Positions 29,989 through 38,683 of a stretch of DNA of 64,000 bases are shown here, piece after piece (within the stretch, counting starts at the first letter, position 1; each line of letters starts with the position of its first letter). Source of the DNA: Rhodovarius lipocyclicus (lineage in GTDB: Bacteria; Pseudomonadota; Alphaproteobacteria; Acetobacterales; Acetobacteraceae); NCBI RefSeq assembly GCF_009900765.1, contig NZ_JAAABL010000003.1:124001-188000 (forward strand), given 5' to 3'. Position numbers and translations under genes: made by a program. Below the pieces are notes generated by a model. The model did not search any database. It saw only the letters and a list, made by a program, of their open reading frames with translations, and was not told the DNA's origin.

Positions 29989-32070
29989 ATGCCCCGACAC
30001 ATGACCCTCGCCCTGCCGGCCCTGCTGCTGGCCACCGGCGCCGTTGCCCAACAGGCGGCCCCCGATGTGCAACTGCCGCAGATCCAGGTCGAAGGGCTGG
30101 CCGAGCGCGCCGACGGCCCGGTCCAGGGCTATCGCGCCGAGCGTTCCTCCAGCGCCACCCGCACCGATACGGCGCTGCGCGACACGCCCCAGGCCGTGGT
30201 GGTGGTGCCGCGCCAGGTGCTGGAGGACCAGGCGGTGGTGCGGCTCGATGATGCGCTGCGCAATGTCAGCGCCGTCCGCCCGGGCGGTTCGGGAGGCAAC
30301 CGCACGGAGGCCTATCTGATCCGGGGCTTCCGCACCCAGAACTACGCCATCGACGGCGTGATGCAGAACCCGGCCGCCGAATTCGTGAACGGCTTCCGCG
30401 ACCTCTCCAATCTCGAACGGGTGGAGGTGCTGAAGGGCCCGGCCTCCGTGCTCTATGGCATCGGCGACCCGGGCGGGCTGATCAACCTCGTCACCCGCCG
30501 GCCGCAATTCACCCCCTCGGGCAGCTTGACGCTGACGGGCGGGCAGTTCGGCTATGTCCGCAACGAATTCGACATCACGGGCGGCCTGCCGGAGACAGGG
30601 GTGGCCGCGCGGCTCAGCGGGTCGCTGACGCGCGACGAAGGCTACCGCGAGATCGCCCGCCGCACGGAGCGCGTGTTCATCGCCCCCAGCGTGACGTGGC
30701 AGCCCGACGAGCGCACCCGCGTGACCATCGGCGCCACCCACTACGACCAGACCGGTCCCTTCGACCGCGGGCTGGTGGCCCAGGGGCGCGGCGTGGTGGT
30801 CCGGCGGGACAACTATTACGGCGAGCGCTGGTCCAACAACCGCTCCATCGCCTCCGACTTCAACATCCGCACCGAGCACCAGGCAACCGACTGGCTGACC
30901 CTACGCCAGTCCACCCGCTTCGACTGGGGCAGCGCGCACCGCTACAGCGCGGACCCGGTGGCGCTGGCCGCCGATGGCCGCACGCTGACGCGCCGCGCCA
31001 CCGACCAGGACGACAATTCGCAAAGCGTGGACCTGCTGTTCGACGCGACGGCGCGCTTCCAGACCGGGCCGCTGGCCCACAGCACCACGGCGGGGGTGGA
31101 ATACATCCACGCCAAGCGCAGCCTGGCGCTGTACCAGGGCACGCTGGCCTCGATCGACCTGCTGAACCCGGTCTATGGCGCGGCTCCGGGGCGGCTGGCG
31201 CTGCGCACGGTGCGCAATGACGTGCTGGATATGACCTCGGGTTTCCTGCAGCACCAGATCAGCTGGAATGACCGGCTGATCCTGCTGGGCGGCTTCCGCT
31301 ACGACAATTTCCACCAGCGCACGATCAGCAACGGCGCCCGCAGCGCCGCCGGCGGGGACAATGTGGCCCCCCGCGCCAGCGCCCTGTACCGCCTGCGGGA
31401 CAATCTGGCCCTGTTCGCGGGATGGAGCCGCAGCTTCGTGCCGCAATCGGGCCTGTCCTTCAGCGGCGCGGGCTTCGCCCCCGAAACCGGCGAGCAATAC
31501 GAGGCCGGCGTGCGCGTGGATGTGCGCCCCGGCCTGACCGCCACGCTGGCCTTCTTCAACATCCGCCGCCAGAACGTGCTGGCGACGGACCCGGTGAACA
31601 GCGGCTATTCCATCCAGACCGGCACCCAGCGCTCCCGCGGGATCGAGCTGGACGTGGCGGGCGAGGTGCTGCCCGGCTGGCGTGTCTTCGCCTCCGCCGC
31701 CTATCTGGATGCGGTGGTGATCGCCGACACCACCTATGCCAGCGGCCGCGCCCTGACCGGCGTGCCGCGCTGGAGCGCCAGTTTCTGGAACAGCTACGAA
31801 TTCCGGGACGGCCCGCTGCAAGGGCTGAACCTGGGCGGGGGCGTGTTCGCGGTCTCGGCGCGGTCGGGGGATCTGAACAACAGCTTCCGCGTCTCCGGCT
31901 ATACGCGCATCGACCTCAGCGCCAGCTACCCGGTGCATCCGAATGCCCGCATCCAGCTCGCGGTGCGCAACCTGACGGACGCGCGCTATATCGAGGCACC
32001 GGTCAGCCGCACCGAGAACTACGCCGGCAGCCCGCGCACGGTGCTCGCCTCCCTGCGGTTCAGCTTCTGA
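29989..32070 (+). CDS. TonB-dependent siderophore receptor
   Basis: 693 aa from ATG 29989; ATG 30001 is also possible, giving the shortest signal peptide MTLALPALLLATGAVAQ. Features in order are a signal peptide, then a region (QIQVEGLAE) leading into the plug domain with TPQAVVVVPRQVLEDQ, the YLIRGFRTQNYAIDG motif, LERVEVLKGPASVLYGIGDPGGLINLVTRRP (split LERVEVLKGPASVLYG and IGDPGGLINLVTRRP), and a 22-strand barrel. The C terminus is LASLRFSF with the terminal Phe expected for Bam recognition. It imports a ferric siderophore across the outer membrane. A Fur-like palindrome precedes it, and a PepSY membrane protein gene overlaps the stop. The ligand cannot be assigned. Confidence 0.92.
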   Translation: MPRHMTLALPALLLATGAVAQQAAPDVQLPQIQVEGLAERADGPVQGYRAERSSSATRTDTALRDTPQAVVVVPRQVLEDQAVVRLDDALRNVSAVRPGGSGGNRTEAYLIRGFRTQNYAIDGVMQNPAAEFVNGFRDLSNLERVEVLKGPASVLYGIGDPGGLINLVTRRPQFTPSGSLTLTGGQFGYVRNEFDITGGLPETGVAARLSGSLTRDEGYREIARRTERVFIAPSVTWQPDERTRVTIGATHYDQTGPFDRGLVAQGRGVVVRRDNYYGERWSNNRSIASDFNIRTEHQATDWLTLRQSTRFDWGSAHRYSADPVALAADGRTLTRRATDQDDNSQSVDLLFDATARFQTGPLAHSTTAGVEYIHAKRSLALYQGTLASIDLLNPVYGAAPGRLALRTVRNDVLDMTSGFLQHQISWNDRLILLGGFRYDNFHQRTISNGARSAAGGDNVAPRASALYRLRDNLALFAGWSRSFVPQSGLSFSGAGFAPETGEQYEAGVRVDVRPGLTATLAFFNIRRQNVLATDPVNSGYSIQTGTQRSRGIELDVAGEVLPGWRVFASAAYLDAVVIADTTYASGRALTGVPRWSASFWNSYEFRDGPLQGLNLGGGVFAVSARSGDLNNSFRVSGYTRIDLSASYPVHPNARIQLAVRNLTDARYIEAPVSRTENYAGSPRTVLASLRFSF

Positions 32071-33212
32071 TGCGCGGGCCCGGCGCGCGGATGGTCTGGC
32101 GGGTGGCGCATCGCTGGATCGGGCTGGTCATGGGCACGCTACTGGCCCTGATCGGGCTGACCGGCGCGCTGACCACCTTCCAGCGCGAGATCGACGCCTG
32201 GCTGAACCCGGCCCTGTTCACCGCCAGCCCCGGCCCCGCCACCATCGGGGTGGAGGAAGCGATGGCCGCCGCCCTGGCGCAGGACCGGACGGGCCGTGTC
32301 ACGCTGGTGCGCCTGCCGGACCCGGTCTGGCCCGTGATCACCGTGAACCAGACCCGGCGCGGCCATGATGGGCAACGGCTGTGGATGGTGCATCTGGACC
32401 CCGCCTCGGGGCGGGTGCTGGGCAGCCGGGATTTCGATGCCTCCTTCTCCCGCACCGTGAACCGGCTGCATTCCAACCTGCTGCTGCGCGAATGGTGGGG
32501 AAAGGAGATGGTGGGCATCGCCGGGCTGTTCGCGCTGGTCTCGATCGGCAGCGGGCTGTGGCTGTGGTGGCCGAAGGACGGGTTCGGCGCGGCGCTGGTG
32601 CGGCTGCGCACCCGCCCGCGCCAGATCCTCTATATCGACCTGCACAATCTGGCCGGGGCCTGGCTGGCCGTCCCACTGCTGGCTGTGGTGCTGACGGGGG
32701 TGTGGCTGGCGCTGCCCGGGGTGGTGCGCCCCGTGGTCGGGCTGGTGACCGATACCCGCGAACGCGCGCCGGTCTCCGAGGCGCGCTTCACCTGGCCGCC
32801 CGCCATCGGGGCCGCCCGCGCCCAGGCCCTGGCCGAGGCCGCCGTGCCCGGAGCCGTCGCGGGCTATGTCTCGCCCCCGCTGCCCCGGCGCAATGCCTGG
32901 CAGGTGGGGCTGCGTGGCCTGGGGGGCGACCCGCGCATCCGCAGCCGCAGCTTCGTCTGGATCGACCCCGCCAACGGCCAGCTATTGGGCATTCTGGGCG
33001 AGGGCCATGGCGCGCTGGGCGCGCGGATGGAAAAGGACGCGATCTGGCTGCACAGCGGCGTGCTGTTCGGCCGGCCGGGGCAAGTGCTGTCGCTGCTGAC
33101 GGGGCTTTCCCTGCCGGTGCTGTGGGTCTCCGGGGTGCTGTACTGGCTGCGCAAGCGCCGGTTGCGGCAGGCCGGCCCGCGCCTGGTGGGCGGCCAGGCC
33201 GCGGTGGGCTGA
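32070..33212 (+). CDS. PepSY-associated membrane protein (siderophore-linked)
   Basis: 380 aa from an ATG that shares its A with the receptor stop (TGATG). It has four hydrophobic segments: RWIGLVMGTLLALIGLTGALTTF (split RWIGLVMGTLLAL and IGLTGALTTF), GIAGLFALVSIGSGLWLWWP, LAVPLLAVVLTGVWLALPG and LLTGLSLPVLWVSGVLYWL. PepSY-type periplasmic loops lie between them. LHSNLLLREWWGKEMVGIAG is characteristic. Members of this group are often encoded next to siderophore receptors and are proposed to reduce or release ferric iron; that role is inference. It should be co-regulated by the upstream Fur-like site. Confidence 0.88.
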   Translation: MRGPGARMVWRVAHRWIGLVMGTLLALIGLTGALTTFQREIDAWLNPALFTASPGPATIGVEEAMAAALAQDRTGRVTLVRLPDPVWPVITVNQTRRGHDGQRLWMVHLDPASGRVLGSRDFDASFSRTVNRLHSNLLLREWWGKEMVGIAGLFALVSIGSGLWLWWPKDGFGAALVRLRTRPRQILYIDLHNLAGAWLAVPLLAVVLTGVWLALPGVVRPVVGLVTDTRERAPVSEARFTWPPAIGAARAQALAEAAVPGAVAGYVSPPLPRRNAWQVGLRGLGGDPRIRSRSFVWIDPANGQLLGILGEGHGALGARMEKDAIWLHSGVLFGRPGQVLSLLTGLSLPVLWVSGVLYWLRKRRLRQAGPRLVGGQAAVG

Positions 33213-33231
33213 CGCGGCGGGCCAGGGCAGG

Positions 33232-33254
33232 GTATTCTGCCTGCCACGGAATAC
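33232..33254. promoter_or_regulatory. Inverted repeat upstream of NRAMP-related gene
   Basis: GTATTC (33232-33237) and GAATAC (33249-33254) are perfect 6-bp arms separated by 11 bp, 13 bp before the ATG. The position fits an operator for a metal-responsive repressor, but the arms match no consensus I can name. Confidence 0.3.
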
Positions 33255-33267
33255 GCCCAGGATATGA

Positions 33268-34521
33268 ATGCCCGCAGATCAACACGGTAACACCAGCTGG
33301 TTCCGCCGCCTCGGCCCCGGCCTGATCACGGGTGCCGCCGACGACGACCCCAGCGGCATCGCCACCTACTCCCAGGCCGGCGCGCAGTTCGGCGTGAACA
33401 TGCTGTGGACGGTGGTGCTGACCTTTCCGCTGATGGCGGCGATCCAGGCCATCTGCGCGCGCATCGGCCGGGTGACGGGGCAGGGGCTGGCGGCCAACAT
33501 GGTGCATGTGCTGCCGCGCCCGCTGGTGCAGGGGCTGGTGGCGCTGCTGTTCCTGGCCAATGCGGTGAATATCGGCGCGGACCTGGCCGCCATGGGTGCC
33601 GCCATGCAGCTGCTGCTGGGCTGGGGGCAGGTGCTGTTCGCCGTGCTGTTCGCGGCGGTCTCCCTGCTGTTGCAGGTGTTCGTGCCCTATCACCGCTATG
33701 TCCATGTGCTGAAATGGCTGACGCTGGCGCTGTTCGCCTACGCCGGCATCCTGTTCAGCGTGCGGATCGACTGGGCGGGCGTGGCCCAGGGCGTGTTCTG
33801 GCCGCGCCTGGCCTGGACCGCCGACGCCTTCACCCTGATCGTGGCCGTGTTCGGCACCACCATCAGCCCCTATCTGTTCTTCTGGCAGAGCGCGGAGGAG
33901 GTGGAGGACGCGACCGGCCAGGGCGCCCTGCTGGACCACCCCGAGGCCGCGCCCGCCGAACTGAACCGCATCGGCGGCGACACGCTGGTGGGGATGGGTT
34001 TTTCCAACGCCATCGCCTTCTGCATCATGCTGACCACGGCGGTCACGCTGCACGCGGCCGGCATCTCGGACATCGCGACCTCCGCCGACGCGGCGCGCGC
34101 GCTTCGGCCCATCGCGGGGGAGATGGCCTTCTTCCTGTTCAGCCTGGGCATCATCGGCACCGGGCTGCTGGCGCTGCCGGTGCTGGCGGGGTCCGTGGCC
34201 TACGCGGTGGGGGAGCTCTATGGCTGGCGCGCGGGGCTGGAGGAGAAGCCCCGCAACGCCAAGGGTTTCTATGGCATCATCGCGCTGGGCTTCGCCGCCG
34301 GGCTGCTGATGCTGTTCCTGCCCATCGACCCCATCCGCGCCCTGTTCTGGAGCGCCGTGCTGAACGGTGTGATCGCAGTGCCGCTGATGGCCGCCACCAT
34401 GATCGTGGTCGGCAGCCGGAAGCATCTGGGCCCCTTCGTGGCGGGGTTCTGGCTGCGGGTGCTGGGGTGGCTGGCCACCGCCGTGATGGCCGCCGCCGCC
34501 CTCGCCATGTTCCTGGTGTGA
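33268..34521 (+). CDS. NRAMP-related divalent metal transporter
   Basis: 417 aa with about 11 hydrophobic segments of the NRAMP fold. The first helix has GAADDDPSGIATYSQAG (res 22-38) where canonical manganese/iron NRAMPs carry DPGN. The sixth has GTTISPYLFFWQSAEE (197-211) where they have a MPHN motif, so the asparagine and methionine metal ligands appear replaced (G30 and S200). This variant resembles the NRAMP-related transporters proposed to carry Mg2+ or other hard metals; that is inference. SD AGGAT lies before ATG 33268. It sits between iron-uptake and queuosine genes, with no operon partner evident. Confidence 0.82.
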   Translation: MPADQHGNTSWFRRLGPGLITGAADDDPSGIATYSQAGAQFGVNMLWTVVLTFPLMAAIQAICARIGRVTGQGLAANMVHVLPRPLVQGLVALLFLANAVNIGADLAAMGAAMQLLLGWGQVLFAVLFAAVSLLLQVFVPYHRYVHVLKWLTLALFAYAGILFSVRIDWAGVAQGVFWPRLAWTADAFTLIVAVFGTTISPYLFFWQSAEEVEDATGQGALLDHPEAAPAELNRIGGDTLVGMGFSNAIAFCIMLTTAVTLHAAGISDIATSADAARALRPIAGEMAFFLFSLGIIGTGLLALPVLAGSVAYAVGELYGWRAGLEEKPRNAKGFYGIIALGFAAGLLMLFLPIDPIRALFWSAVLNGVIAVPLMAATMIVVGSRKHLGPFVAGFWLRVLGWLATAVMAAAALAMFLV

Positions 34522-34551
34522 GGGCGGCCCCCAAGTCTTGCACTGGACAGG

Positions 34552-34582
34552 CGCGCCCTTCGGCCCCTAGGGAGGGCGCGTG
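34552..34582 (+). promoter_or_regulatory. Hairpin covering queD ribosome-binding site
   Basis: CGCGCCCT (34552-34559) pairs with AGGGCGCG (34573-34580). The right arm abuts the AGGGAGG SD region and includes the first base of the GTG start. Such a fold would limit translation initiation of queD unless opened. It does not match the preQ1-I riboswitch consensus. In GC-rich DNA a chance hairpin remains possible. Confidence 0.35.
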
Positions 34583-35119
34583 TTCAGCCTCGTCTTCAGC
34601 CGCCGCTACGCCATGGCGCACCGCCTGATCGCGGGCCTCTCCGAGGCCTGCGCGATCCCGCATGGCCATAATGAGACCGTGACGGTCACCCTGCGCGCCA
34701 CCGCCCCCGCGCGGCTGGACGGCAACGCCAACATGGTCGAGCCCTTCGAGCGCGCCAAATCCACCTGGCATCGCTGGATCGACGGGCATCTGGACCATTC
34801 CCTGCACCTGTCGGGCGACGACCCGCTGCTGGACTGGTTCGCGGAGCGCGAGCCGCACCGGCTGCCCCGTATCCTGGTCACCCCCGGGGACCCGACGACC
34901 GAGGTTCTGGCCGCTTGCCTGATGGCCAAGCTGAACGCCTTCCTGGCCGCCGATGGCGGGCGGCTGAGCTGCGCCGCCATCCGCATCGAGGAAACCCCCA
35001 CCAACGCCGTCACCTTCGAGGGCGATCCGCTGGCGGCACTGCCGCGCGTGATGCGCGGCAACCCGTGGTGGCTGCGCGCGGATATGAGCATCAACGACCT
35101 GGCGCCGGTGCTGGCGTGA
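34580..35119 (+). CDS. queD: 6-carboxytetrahydropterin synthase QueD
   Basis: 179 aa from a GTG start with AGGGAGG upstream; longer than the usual 120-140 aa. Zinc ligands are H14 (AMAHRL), H28 and H30 (PHGHNE), with the catalytic cysteine C24. The region EETPTNAVTFEG near the end corresponds to the conserved Glu site. It converts 7,8-dihydroneopterin triphosphate to 6-carboxytetrahydropterin in queuosine synthesis. The middle insert (SGDDPLLDWFAEREPHRLPR) and C-terminal extension explain the length. The stop overlaps the queE GTG start (GTGA). queC and queF are not in the window. Confidence 0.88.
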   Translation: MFSLVFSRRYAMAHRLIAGLSEACAIPHGHNETVTVTLRATAPARLDGNANMVEPFERAKSTWHRWIDGHLDHSLHLSGDDPLLDWFAEREPHRLPRILVTPGDPTTEVLAACLMAKLNAFLAADGGRLSCAAIRIEETPTNAVTFEGDPLAALPRVMRGNPWWLRADMSINDLAPVLA

Positions 35120-35748
35120 CCTACGCGGTCAAGGAGATCTTCTACACCCTGCAGGGTGAGGGCGCGCAGGCCGGCCGGCCGGCGGTGTTCTGCCGCTTCG
35201 CGGGCTGCAACCTATGGTCTGGCCGCGAGGAAGACCGCGCCCAGGCCGTCTGCCAGTTCTGCGACACCGATTTCGTGGGCACCGACGGCACGGCGGGCGG
35301 GAAATACCCCGATGCGGCGGCGCTGGCCGATGCGGTCGCGGCGCATTGGCCCTCCGGCGGGCGCCCCTTCGTCGTCTGCACGGGCGGTGAGCCGCTGCTG
35401 CAACTGGACGAATCCCTGATCGAGGCCCTGCATGCCCGCGGCTTCGAGGTGGCGGTGGAGACCAACGGCACCATCGCCCCCGCACCCGCGGGGCTCGACT
35501 GGATCTGCGTCAGCCCCAAGGCCGGCGCCGAGCTGCGCCTGACCCGGGGCCATGAGCTGAAGCTGGTGATCCCCCAGCCCGGCATCGAGCTGGAAGCGAT
35601 GGAGAAGCTGGATTTCACCCGCTTCTCCCTGCAGCCCATGGACGGGCCGGACGCCGCCCGGAACACCCAGGCGGCGCTGGAACTCTGCCTGGCCCGCCCG
35701 CAATGGCAGCTCAGCCTGCAGACGCACAAGCTGCTGGATATCCGCTAG
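35116..35748 (+). CDS. queE: 7-carboxy-7-deazaguanine synthase QueE (radical SAM)
   Basis: 210 aa from GTG 35116, overlapping the queD stop by 4 bp. It has the QueE-specific cluster motif CX14CX2C with C31, C46 and C49, rather than the usual CX3CX2C. Also seen are FYTLQGEGAQAGRPAVFCRF, CTGGEPLLQ (SAM-binding GGE motif) and VETNGTIAP. It contracts the carboxytetrahydropterin ring to carboxydeazaguanine. The stop TAG overlaps the convergent crotonase stop within a CTAG palindrome, so the two genes share four bases. Confidence 0.93.
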   Translation: MTYAVKEIFYTLQGEGAQAGRPAVFCRFAGCNLWSGREEDRAQAVCQFCDTDFVGTDGTAGGKYPDAAALADAVAAHWPSGGRPFVVCTGGEPLLQLDESLIEALHARGFEVAVETNGTIAPAPAGLDWICVSPKAGAELRLTRGHELKLVIPQPGIELEAMEKLDFTRFSLQPMDGPDAARNTQAALELCLARPQWQLSLQTHKLLDIR

Positions 35749-36548
35749 CTTCCGGTAAAATTCGGCGCCCGCTTGTTCAGCATCGCGTCCACCGCTTCCT
35801 TGTGGTCGGCGGTTTCGTGCGCGATGGCCTGGAAGGCCGCGCTCATCTCCAGCAACGTGTCCAGGCGGGTGTGCTGCCCCTCACGCAACAGCCGCTTGGT
35901 CATGCGCAGCATCTGGGGCGGGTTCTTGGCCACGCGCGCGGCCAGGGCGCGGGCCGCGGGCAGCAATTCCGCATGCGGCACCACCTGAGAGACCAGCCCG
36001 ACCTTCAGCCCCTGTTCCGGCGTCAGCGGATCGCCGGTGAAGCTCATCTCGCAGGCGACGGACATGCCCACCACGCGCGGCAGCAGCCAGGCCCCGCCAT
36101 CGCCGGGCACGATGCCGACCCGGATGAAGCTCTCGGCGAAGATCGCCTTGTCGCTGGCGATGCGCATGTCGCACATCAGCGCCAGATCGAGCCCCGCGCC
36201 GATGGCCGGGCCGTTGATGGCAGCGATCGTCGGCAGGTTCAGGTCATACAGCGCCAGCGGGATCATCTGGATGCCGCGCCGGTAGTTCTCGCGCATGCTG
36301 GCCGGGCCCTCGCCGGACATCATGCCGCTGCGGTCGCGCATGCTCTTCAGGTCGCCGCCGGCGCAGAAGGCCGGGTCGGCGCCGGTCACGATCACGCAGC
36401 GCACGCTGTCATCGCGCTCGATGCGGCGGCAGGCGGCGACCACCTCCTCGCACTCGTCGCGGCTGCCGATGGCGTTGCGCTTGGCCGGCGCGTTCAGGGT
36501 GAGCGTGACGACCGGGCCGTCCTGCTCGTACTTGATGAAATCGGTCAT
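35745..36548 (-). CDS. Enoyl-CoA hydratase/isomerase (crotonase family)
   Basis: 267 aa. The crotonase oxyanion-hole segments are CAGGDLKSM (res 62-70) and IGAGLDLALMCDMRIASDKA, and the active-site region is FIRVGIVPGDGGAWLLPRVVG. The second catalytic glutamate of true hydratases is not obvious in the usual position of the GGD segment (D where E is often found elsewhere), so isomerase or other crotonase activity is possible. Its start overlaps the acyl-CoA dehydrogenase stop by ATGA, making a three-gene beta-oxidation-like operon transcribed leftward. The C terminus (ERAPNF-type NKRAPNFTGS) is usual. Confidence 0.9.
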   Translation of the reverse strand: MTDFIKYEQDGPVVTLTLNAPAKRNAIGSRDECEEVVAACRRIERDDSVRCVIVTGADPAFCAGGDLKSMRDRSGMMSGEGPASMRENYRRGIQMIPLALYDLNLPTIAAINGPAIGAGLDLALMCDMRIASDKAIFAESFIRVGIVPGDGGAWLLPRVVGMSVACEMSFTGDPLTPEQGLKVGLVSQVVPHAELLPAARALAARVAKNPPQMLRMTKRLLREGQHTRLDTLLEMSAAFQAIAHETADHKEAVDAMLNKRAPNFTGS

Positions 36549-37501
36549 GCGGTTCTCACGTCACGAGAGGTGATGTCGGCCCAGAGCGCGGCGCCGCCCC
36601 GGGAAATGGCCTCGGCGCCGATCTCGGCGGCCCAGGCGCGTTCGCTGCCGCCTTCGTCCCGCCAGGACCACAGGCGGCGGGTGAAGTGGTGCAGCTCGTG
36701 CTCCTCGGTGATGCCGATGGCGGCGAAGACCTGGTGCACGCGGCTGGCGGCGAGTTCGGCGGCCTCGCCCGCGATGATCTTGGCGCAGGCGATCTCGAAG
36801 CCCGCATCCAGCAGCCCGCGCGCGTCCACCGCGCGGGCGGCGATGCCCACGGCGGATTCCAGCGCCGCCACCTCACCCGCCACCAGGGCCAGGGATTGCT
36901 GGATGGCCTGGAATTTCCCGATCGGGCGGCCGAACTGCTTGCGGGTGTTCGCCCATTCCACGGCCAGGTTCAGCGCGTGGCGCGCGGCACCGGCCATCTG
37001 CGCCGCGCGCAGCAAGGCCAGCCCCAGCCGCATCGCGCGCGGCGAGGGCCCGCCCGCCGTCAGCGATGCGCCCAGGCGCAGCGCGTCGCGCGGCTCCCGC
37101 GCCAGGTTCAGGCCGGGGGTGTGGCCGGTCACGGGCCGCACGCCGGCCTCCGTCACGGCATGGGCGGCGAAGCGGCCAAAGGGCGCGTCGCTGGCCCCCA
37201 ACGTCAGCACGCCCTCGACCGGGGAGGCCAGCAGGGCATTGGCCAGCATCGCCTCGGCCACCGGCACGGGGGCGCCGTGGCGGCCCAACACCTGCCAGAT
37301 CGCCACGGCATCGGCCCAGGACAGGCCCACCCCGCCCGCATCCTCCGGCACCAGGGCCAGGGTCAGGCCCTGTTCCTCCAGCGCGGTCCAGGTCTCTGCC
37401 AGCCATTCCCCGGCCTCCAGGCGGCGCAGCCGGGTGGGGCCGTTGCCGTCATTCAGCAACCGGTCGATCTGCCCGGTGATCGCGTCTCCGATCTCGCTCA
37501 T
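36545..37501 (-). CDS. Acyl-CoA dehydrogenase family protein (short form)
   Basis: 318 aa, shorter than the standard 380, with the N-terminal domain reduced and the beta-barrel middle weakly conserved. The C-terminal helical domain is clear: EWANTRKQFGRPIGKFQAIQQSLA (split EWANTRKQFGRPIG and KFQAIQQSLA), KIIAGEAAELAASRVHQVFAAIG and HHFTRRLWSWRDEGG. It most likely forms a heteromer with the adjacent 372-aa acyl-CoA dehydrogenase, as is known for paired ACAD subunits in steroid and side-chain degradation; that pairing is inference. Overlaps both neighbours by 4 bp. Confidence 0.87.
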   Translation of the reverse strand: MSEIGDAITGQIDRLLNDGNGPTRLRRLEAGEWLAETWTALEEQGLTLALVPEDAGGVGLSWADAVAIWQVLGRHGAPVPVAEAMLANALLASPVEGVLTLGASDAPFGRFAAHAVTEAGVRPVTGHTPGLNLAREPRDALRLGASLTAGGPSPRAMRLGLALLRAAQMAGAARHALNLAVEWANTRKQFGRPIGKFQAIQQSLALVAGEVAALESAVGIAARAVDARGLLDAGFEIACAKIIAGEAAELAASRVHQVFAAIGITEEHELHHFTRRLWSWRDEGGSERAWAAEIGAEAISRGGAALWADITSRDVRTA

Positions 37502-38616
37502 CTGAGGCCAAGCTCCCGGGCGATGATGCCGCGCAGGATCTCGCGCGTGCCGCCCCTCAGGCTGAAGGTGGGGGAAAGCTGCACCAGGTCATGCAGCAGG
37601 GCGCGCAGGGCGGGGGGCGTGTCCTCGGGTTCCAGCAGGGCGCGGATGGCCTCGGGCAGGTGCTGCTCGAAGCTGTTGCCGACATCCTTCACCAGGGCGG
37701 CCTCCCGCGCGGGGGATTGGCCTTGCTCCAGCATGCCGGCGACCGACAGCGACATGCCGCGCAGCGTGTTCAGCCGCGCGACCAGCCGGCCGATGGGCAC
37801 GGCGGCCTCCGGCCCCACCGCGTCGATCCCCGCGCTCAGTGCGGGGAAGGAGGACAGCACCCGGTCCGGCCCGCTGCGCTCGAAGGCGAGTTCGGCGGTG
37901 GCCTGTTCCCACCCCGCGCCCTCCCGGCCCAGCAGCGCGTCGGCGGGCAGCAGCACGTCGTCGAAGGTGACTTCGTTGAAGCTTTCCTCGCCCAGCATGT
38001 CCTTGATGGGGCGGATGGTGATGCCGGGCGTGCGCAGGTCCACCAGGAATTGCGAGAGCCCCGCATGGCGCGACCCGCCCTCCGGCGCCGGCGATGTCCG
38101 CACCAGCGCGATCATGTAGTCCGACAGATGCGCGAAGGTGGTCCAGATTTTCCGGCCGTTGATCTTCCAGCCTTCGTTGGTGCGTTCGGCCTTGGTGCGC
38201 AGGCTGGCCAGGTCGCTACCGGAATCGGGCTCGGACAGACCGATGCAGAAGGCGAGTTCGCCCGCCGCGATGCCGGGCAGGATGCGGCGCTTCTGCTCCT
38301 CGGTGCCCAGGCGCAGGATCAGCGGCCCCGATTGCCGGTCGCCGATCCAATGCGCACCGACCGGCGCGCCCTGGGCCAGCAGTTCCTCCAGCACCACGGT
38401 GCGTTCCAGGCCGGAGCGTTCATGCCCGCCATATTCCTTCGGCCAGACCATGCCGATCCAGCCGCGCTTGCCCAGTTCGCGCGAGAAGCCGCGGTCAAAA
38501 CCCATCCAGGAACGGGCGCGCACGGCGGGCCCCCAATCATATCCGGCCAGGAATGCGCGCACGTTGGCACGCAAGGCGTCTGTGCCTTCCGGCAGGTTCG
38601 GTATGTCGAACCGCAT
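37498..38616 (-). CDS. Acyl-CoA dehydrogenase family protein
   Basis: 372 aa from ATG 38616 with AAGGGGGAA upstream; the frame extends to 38721 but that part overlaps the divergent promoter region. FAD-binding blocks are ELAFCIGLSEPDSGSDLASLRTKAE (split ELAFCIGLSEPDSGSD and LASLRTKAE), WKINGRKIWTTFAHLSDY and the C-terminal LRGGTREILRGIIARELGL. It would oxidise an acyl-CoA thioester, passing electrons to ETF. It is first in the operon ACAD-ACAD-crotonase, divergent from the molybdenum hydroxylase by 67 bp, so both operons may share a regulatory region. Confidence 0.92.
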   Translation of the reverse strand: MRFDIPNLPEGTDALRANVRAFLAGYDWGPAVRARSWMGFDRGFSRELGKRGWIGMVWPKEYGGHERSGLERTVVLEELLAQGAPVGAHWIGDRQSGPLILRLGTEEQKRRILPGIAAGELAFCIGLSEPDSGSDLASLRTKAERTNEGWKINGRKIWTTFAHLSDYMIALVRTSPAPEGGSRHAGLSQFLVDLRTPGITIRPIKDMLGEESFNEVTFDDVLLPADALLGREGAGWEQATAELAFERSGPDRVLSSFPALSAGIDAVGPEAAVPIGRLVARLNTLRGMSLSVAGMLEQGQSPAREAALVKDVGNSFEQHLPEAIRALLEPEDTPPALRALLHDLVQLSPTFSLRGGTREILRGIIARELGLR

Positions 38617-38683
38617 TGTTTCCCCCTTTACGTCCCCGAACGCTGCCATAGGCTGCGCGGCCGAGGAAACCGGGAGCATCATC

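Noticed and set aside
34540-34580. preQ1 riboswitch before queD
   Set aside because: A hairpin is present, but the short C-rich/A-rich preQ1-I core is not; no other class fits.
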